Positions 1-7,100 of a stretch of DNA of 14,303 bases are shown here, one piece after another (positions within the stretch are counted from its first letter, which is position 1; every line of letters begins with the position of its first letter). Origin of the DNA: Spirogloea muscicola (lineage: Eukaryota > Streptophyta > Zygnematophyceae > Spirogloeales > Spirogloeaceae); assembly GCA_009602725.1 (NCBI GenBank), contig WELB01000128.1, positions 352,406 to 366,708 on the forward strand, read 5' to 3'. A program made the position numbers and the translations under genes. Under the pieces are notes generated by a model. The model searched no databases. It saw nothing but the letters and a program-made list of their open reading frames with translations, and was not told the origin of the DNA.

Positions 1-169
1 CGGGGCCCCGTCGGCGCGTGGCCGCGGCGCGGCGGGCGACCGGAGAGACGGCGGCGCCGCGGCTCCCCGCCAGGAGGCACGCCTCGCGGGCATGGCATGG
101 CGGGGCGGCTGCTGGCGCTACTAGCAGAAGGCTGGGCAAGGCCGCGCCGGATGAAGCCGCTCTGGCGCC
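1..169 (+). promoter_or_regulatory. GC-rich 5' leader / promoter region with upstream ATGs
   Basis: This stretch is extremely rich in G and C and holds no recognisable TATA-like box. If transcribed, it has two upstream ATGs. The one at 92 opens a 10-codon uORF ending at TAG 122-124, in the same frame as the proposed start at 170, so 170 is the first ATG after an in-frame stop. The one at 97 opens a frame running to 441, past the proposed start, and would reduce initiation at 170 if it lies in the mRNA. The transcription start cannot be placed from sequence alone. Confidence 0.4.
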
Positions 170-1141
170 ATGAATGTGTCGTGGTGCGGCCTCGTAGGGG
201 GCCCTCGCCCAGCGGCGCCGCAGCCGCCGCCGCCGTCGCAGGCGCTACTACCGCTGCCAGCGCAGCCGTTGACACCGGAGCAGGGGGCTGCGCGAGGCCA
301 GCAGCCGGACGTCGAGACGGGCCTCGTCGCGGCCCCGGGGACGACTCCGCAGCAGCTGCGAGCGCCAGGTGCGCCTGCCTGTCGAGCCGCCGCTGCCGTC
401 GCCTCCTGCCGTTTACTTCATGGCTGGACCCGGTCAATTAGGGCACCGTGGGCTGCAACCCATGGCCGACCCCCCTTCGGTGTTTGTCGCAAGCGGTAAC
501 AGGCGTGAGCTCGAGTCTGCCGAGGCTGCCTCCTAATCTTCAATCAAATGCACTTTTCAAGATTTGAACCTGTGACCTTTAATTTAGAGGATTGTTGCTC
601 TTTCCAATCGGAGCTAAGAATACATGGCGTCACAGTACTCGACTCGTGGCGCTCTAATACTGTAGCCTATATCTGCAACGATGCTAAAGTCTGTGCTGGC
701 CTAGCCTGTAGCTTCGTCAACCTCATAGGGCTCTGGCGCAACCACTTGCTGTGCGCTGGACTTGAACCTTGGACCTCAATTGGTGCACAATCCGGCGCAC
801 AAATGGTGTCGAGAGCCTTGACTGTTGTCCTTGCTGCAGGCGCTCCGCCGGTGTCTCGTCGCCAGTCCATTGGGCGCTGGGACGAGCCCAGCCGACGCTG
901 GGTGGGGACCAACCTCCACTGCAATAACCCCACGGAAAACAATAACGCCGAAGCCCTCGAGACCGGCTCTGCGCTGCAGCAGGAGCAGGAGCGGCGGGAG
1001 CAGATCGACCGCCACCGCGCTCGCCGCTCCTGCACGATCGTCCGGACCATCTGGCTGAAGCTCACGCTCTTCATCAGTGTCCTCGTCCTCGTCACCACTG
1101 GGCTGTTGGCCCTCGTCCTGTGGTCCAGCGCCCACCAGCAG
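170..1141 (+). other. Exons 1-2: cytoplasmic N-terminus and first membrane segment
   Basis: Exon 1 (170-368) encodes about 66 residues rich in Pro, Ala and Gln. Its donor, CAG|GTGCGC, is in phase 1. It joins the TTGCTGCAG acceptor at 839/840, which is also phase 1, and the join reads ...[14 protein letters not shown]... Exon 2 then has a charged stretch ([16 protein letters not shown]) followed by a strongly hydrophobic helix ([20 protein letters not shown], ~141-160) and ends at CAG|GTAAAC. A basic segment before TM1 suits a cytoplasmic N-terminus. Exon 1 rests only on phase and composition. If it is wrong, translation could begin at ATG 803, reading straight into exon 2. Confidence 0.6.
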
Positions 1142-4100
1142 GTAAACCTTGGCACCCCCTTGGAGACAAGTTTCCTCTTCTGGTTATCATAAGAGCAACA
1201 GGAGCTTGGGTGATTGGGCATGAAGAGGCAAGAGCAGGCGGTCTTGGCAATTAGGTGCAGCCTTGATCTTTCAATCACGTGGACCTTCTGCTGGACCTGT
1301 GAGCAAATTGGGGAGCACATTCAGCAATGAGATTTGAGTGAGGATTGTATCGGTGTCCTGTAGGCCCGTCCTGCGGATTCGTACGGAAGACTTAGCTCGT
1401 TGCAGCACCAGTCGTGTGCCAAGCCATGATATCAATGTGAGCCAACAGTGACAGGTCTCAAGGCTTGCCGGCACGAACTTTGCCATCTGAAATAGCACCA
1501 ACGTTCTTATGCTTTGTCCTGTGGCAGCTCGTCAAGGAGATCAAGCTGAGGCTCACCACTGTGGCTGCTCTTAAGCAGCAGCAGCTGACTGACTATCTGA
1601 ACAGCGAGAGTGACAAGATCCGGCTCATCTCATCACGTGTCGTGATTACTGGCATTCTTAGCCGTCACCAGCATGACTACGTTCTTAGCCAAGCTGACTT
1701 CAATAACGGCAGTCGCGACATAGAGGTACATTTGTCCTGTCTTTAGAAGATCTTAAGCTTTTTTGTCACAGTATTATACGATACATTAATCAGGCAGCGT
1801 TCACATCTAGCTTGCACATTGGATTGCTAGTCTTCGCTTGCTTCGCGAGTTCTTTCACAGCCTAATCTGCAATCACCACTTTCCAGTCTGCCAGCATTAT
1901 CCTCCCTGAGTTTGACCTACTGGGGGCCTACAATTTGGATGGCATAAGGTTGTTTGGCAACAACGACACGAGGTGCACTAGCTCTCCCATCAAAGTCTTG
2001 CATCTATCGCCTTAACTCTCTGTGTAGTGCGTCAGCATCATTGGTTGTACCGGGATCAGCTCGCTTGTCCTAAGCACAGGCAAGCAGTGTGACACTGTGG
2101 CCTCCACATCCTATTGTCAGTCTATGAGCTTCACTAAGTCTTGACAGAGGTTTAGCAGTGTGTCTGTCGTTCACATCACGTCCTCTCAGATAAAGTGATT
2201 CCTACTTATGCAGCAAAGGGAAAGGGCCATACAGGTGTCCTGCCTTTGCCAATAGCTGCAGACTACTGTCTCTGCATGATACTCTTTCAAGTGGAGCCTC
2301 ACTTGTCAAGAGCTTCACTTGTCAATGATATAAGTACTGTCATGGTTGGGGCTTTCTGCACAAGCCGGCTATGTAGTTGGCAACGTATCAACTTGATGTA
2401 GTGCACTGAGCAAGGCTCGTCTATCCAGGCTCTGAAGCTTACACTGCATTCTTGCTTCAGATCAAAACAGGATAATCATGCCGTGGAAGACGTCAATGCT
2501 GTGATAAACGCTACCCGAAGTGGCGGTGACCTGGGCAATGGTGTCAGCTTTCACGTACCTTACGTGGATGCAAATGGCCAGCTCGATATCAACATGTCAT
2601 CTCCTGTCTATCAAGCAGTGAGTTTCGAGCTAGGCTTGCTCTGCTGCTGGGTCTGTCCGACATCTCACTCCTTCTATGTTGAATGTGCAGCAGCATCAGC
2701 TAGATTTCCCCTTCTTGGCTGTGATGTCAATTACCAAATTAAGAGTTGCTTATTTGCATGCTCTTTCAGCAGCGTCGCCTGGTGGGCGTTATTCTTGCCA
2801 CTATTAATGCAACCAAGCTAGCAGAGCTCATCCAAGAGCCACAGGGACTGCAAAAGTCTGGGCGTGTGATTCTGGCCTTTCAATGTGCGATGTGAACCTT
2901 GACATAATCATCATCTTGTCCACGTTAGTCATGGTTGAGCTTAAATTGATTCCTTAATCTACCTTGCTGTTAGAGGGCATCATGCATGATGCAAGGTTCA
3001 GAATTGAATGACTCTTGCTTTCCTCCGCTTATCTGGAGAGGTTTCTGGGTTTCTCTGATTGACTTGAATCTGAAGCTGTGATGGTGACAGCACCCAATGG
3101 AAGCTTGGTGTACCCTGTGCGCCCACGTGGCTTGACGAATTTGACCTCGACCCCTTTCACTGGGCCTCTTGCTCAAGCCATTAAGGGAAACTCGGGTTAC
3201 CTTGGTAGCTACAGATTTTCGTTTGAAGGGGTAGACTCTGCCGTCGCTTATGTGCCTCTCAACTACTCTGCCTGGGGTGAGCTCTCCAGTCTTAGCTCTG
3301 CAGAGCTGCAACTCTTAGAGGCAGACGTTGCAAGCCATATCCCCTAGCATCTGTTTGGGAAATACACTGGTCACAAGCTCCAGTCAGCAGTCTTTGTGCT
3401 ATAATAGCTGCTTGCTACTGTATGCATCAGTCCTAAAATTAGCTCCTTGAAAGCTGTATGGATCTTGAAGCAGGGCGTTGGAGTCATGCGCTTGACCTGA
3501 TTAATGTAGCTACGATGATATTGCAGGGCCGACTGGTCCAATTCGAGCAGGCATAGTGGCGAGTCTTCATGTCTCTGAGGTGAACAGATGTTGTTTGGCA
3601 GAAGCCAAGCTTGTCAAGCTGTAGTCTCTTTAGCAGCTTTTCCATGATTATTGTCTGCTGTTACGAGTGGAGGTTCTTGTACCAGGGCTCTTGACTATTA
3701 TCAGAGCATAAGGTCCAAGATTTTGGGCATATGTGAAGGCATATAAACCTGTCAACGATCTGGAGCTGGTCATTATCATTGCGATGATTGTCACATTTGT
3801 GGCTGGTATAAGTGTCTCGCTCATCCTCGCCAGGGTAATTGTGATCCCAGAAACCTTTTGCTTGTTGTGCTTATGTTGAGGCTGATCCTCCCTACACGTA
3901 GCTATTACCAATCTGCACTCTTGACTAACGTGCCAAATGCTTAAGGTAATCATATTAAGCATAGTCTATGCAGTGGCCTTGTGCGTAGAGGACCTAGTCT
4001 GTTGGATACTACTAAAAGGGATTGCTAGTTGCATATATTTACTCCTCTAATGATTGTGCTTGATTATGCCATGCGCCAGCTCTTTACTGCCGCAATTGTG

Positions 4101-7100
4101 GAGCTCAGTACTACGGCTGCAGCCATTGCCCGAGGGCAAATGGGCGCTCGAGCTTCGAGGGGCTACCGGCTTTGGGAGGACGAGATTGACGACTTGCGGC
4201 ACACCTTTAATGCCATGGCCGACCAGATTGGTGTAGCTTGGCAGACGATGGAGCGGAAGGTCGGTAGTCTTGCTCATGCTCCTGCAATGCCACTTGCAGG
4301 AAGGCATAAGTGTTACTTATCTTCACTATACTTTGGAGTACTAGTGTGTGCATTTGCCTGCTGCCTATATCCAGCAACAGTATTGCGGCTCAGTGATTGT
4401 TGCTGATTGTTGCGCTTGCTCGTTGCACCTTGTGCCTATTTGTATGTGTACACTGAGTCAGCATGATGGTTGATTGACACTAATGTATTGCAGGTTGCAC
4501 AAAGGACACAGGATCTGAACCAAGCAATCGCAGGGCTTAACAGCGAGATAGAAGAGAGGCGGAGGATAGAGAGTGAGCTTGAAGCCGCTAAGAACGTGGC
4601 AATCCAGGCAGACAAGCTCAAGTCTGAGTGGTTGGCAAACATGTCACACGAGATTCGGACCCCTCTGAATGGAGTGATCAATTGCACTGAGCTCTGCCTC
4701 GACACGAAAGTCAATGCTGAGCAGCAAGAGTACCTTGAGCTTGTATGATCAATAACTCTGCACAGTTTCTTGTATATGTTACAGAATGGGTTGTTTGCTT
4801 GTTAGGGCCATCATCTTGTGCAAGAAATGCATCCATAATAAACGTATAAGAAAATGCAGAGGTGTTCACCTTGTCATGGCACTTGAAGCTCAGGTAATTA
4901 CTTGCTCGTGTCGCAATGGATAGGAACAATGTATCTTTCTTACATTCGACTGTTGGGCTTACAAATGCAGGCCCTCTTCTCTGCAAAGCACCTCTTACGG
5001 CTCATCACGGATATCTTAGATTTCAGCAAGATTGAGGCTGGCAAACTAGACATGGAAAGAATCGAGTTCTCATTGTATGACCAAATGGAGCATGCCATTG
5101 CGGTGTTGGCTTCACGAGCCGAGAAAAAGGGCTTGGACTTAGCCTGTCAAATGGAGGACGGTGTGCCTGACTACCTTATTGGGGATCCAGGCCGCCTATT
5201 CCAAATTTTCATCAACCTGATGGGTGAGTCTAAACTGGAATCAGTCAGTTGCAGGCTAGCACCTTCTGATGATGGCCTCTGCTATGGTCACGCCCTCTAT
5301 TCTATCTGTTAATTGTTTGTTTCAAATACACTGGTGATATATCTGTTAATCTGGAACCTGCTTGATGGCACTTTGTCTGTCGACGTGACCTGCGATTCGT
5401 TTAAGAGCAGTTGTGGAGCTTGTGTGGCTACTCCATTGATTGGCTGGCAAGAAGTCAGCAGATAGCCTCACATAATGCTCAGTGGTATTGTACTATCAGG
5501 GAACAGTATTAAGTTTACCTCAAAAGGGGAGGTGGTAGTGTCGGTATCTGTCAGCTGCAGAGTGGATGCATCTTGCATTGAGCTTCTTTTCAGAGTACAG
5601 GATACAGGTAAGCCATATGCTATGCTCCTATGCTGCTAAGCAGCCCATGTGCTTCACACAATTGAATCCAATTTGGGTATTTGGCACAAATGAATGTGCA
5701 ATGGTTGCTTGTCAAAGATGAGAATGGCTATGCTGACATGAGGCATGCAATCGAGCAGGAATTGGAATACCAAAGGAGAAGCAATCACTACTATTCCAGG
5801 CTTTCTCACAGGTGGATTCATCCACAACCAGGTGTGCTGCAGAACAACTGACCAATACATCTGATGACTGCTCAGCTCACACTTTCATCAGTCCAATCCT
5901 GTTAGTAGGCAGAAGTGTCTGCCACCAAGCAGAGCAGGTGGTCAAACATTGTGGTTGGTTTCTACCAATTTGACATACATTGCTAGTGCAGGCTGTACGG
6001 CGGAACTGGGCTTGGCTTGGTCATATCATCCAAGTTGGCTACCGCTATGGACGGCAGAATGTGGGTTGACTCAGGTACTTAGAGAAAGAGTGACCATTGA
6101 CTCATTGATCAGTATAGCCTTTGTTATGCAATCTGAATAGGAGTTTCCATTCAATCTGCTTAGCACCAGATACATCATCTGCAATAGTTCTGGTCCTCCG
6201 ATTTCTATTCTTTTTGGCCTCTATTTATGAGCTATAGTTCCCTTTCTCAAAGGATCGTGAGGACAGAACACTTTCAGAGGACCTAAATCAAGTCACTTAC
6301 CATTGCTTATGGTTTAATTTTTTACGGCCTCAAAGCTTAAGATTCTGAGCCTTGTACAACGTCCGCCTTTGTTCAGATGAAGGTAGAGGGAGCACATTTT
6401 CCTTCACTGCTCGTTTCACGCTACCTCCAAACCTCACTCGAGAACTGTCTGGCCCATTTGCTCCTTCAAGTCTGGCTCCCCTAAAGGGCCTTCGCGCACT
6501 GGTTGTCGATGCCAGCAAGACCATCAGAAGCACCATCCTTGACCTCCTCAGGGTAACCTCTTCCCTGACCTGTAGACTGATTAAATAAGGCTATACAAGC
6601 AAGCTAGAGTCCCTGACAGCAGCACTCAATCCACACGGTTTTGTCGCAAGGATGTCACCCTCTGGACAGGAAAGTGCACGTGCTGAAGTAATCAATGAAT
6701 CTGCTTTGTTAGTCACTTCTTTCAAAGTTGCGGAAGAATTCCTGTATAGTGGCTGTTGCTGTCATTATCGTGTGCCTCAGTGGTATTTTCGTGCTTATGT
6801 TGTTGATGTTGCTGGAGCAGCGATGGTCGATGGACGCTGAGGCTGTTCCTAGTGGAAGCGAAGCGGCCAAGGCCATTGAGGATGCTGAGAAGCGCGAGCA
6901 GCCTTTCCAGCTGCTAATACTGGACCTGCGCTTACCGCCAAGCCCCCCTGACAACCTGGACTGTATGCACCTGATCTACCTCCTTCGCCAGCGCTCCTTT
7001 TTGGTGGGGCCCCAGGTCGACATCTCCTCCTTGCGTGCGACTTCGCGGAGCTTGACTGAGGAAGAGGGGAGGAGGGGCGCAGCAGTCGCAGCGTCCACGC

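Noticed and set aside
2080-2081. GC splice donor after AGCACAG (GCAAGC)
   Set aside because: It matches the GC-AG donor pattern but leaves phase 1, which does not join exon 6. The GT donor at 2087 gives the right phase.
3527-3550. Exon reading GRLVQFEQ just before exon 9
   Set aside because: It looks like the post-Cache strand, but the frame stops at once, its phase does not fit exon 8, and it needs a GC donor. The acceptor at 3550/3551 solves all three.
4029-4079. Seventeen extra residues at the start of the HAMP exon
   Set aside because: An AG at 4027-4028 allows it in phase, but it would place a long insert between TM2 and HAMP; the 4079/4080 acceptor gives normal spacing.
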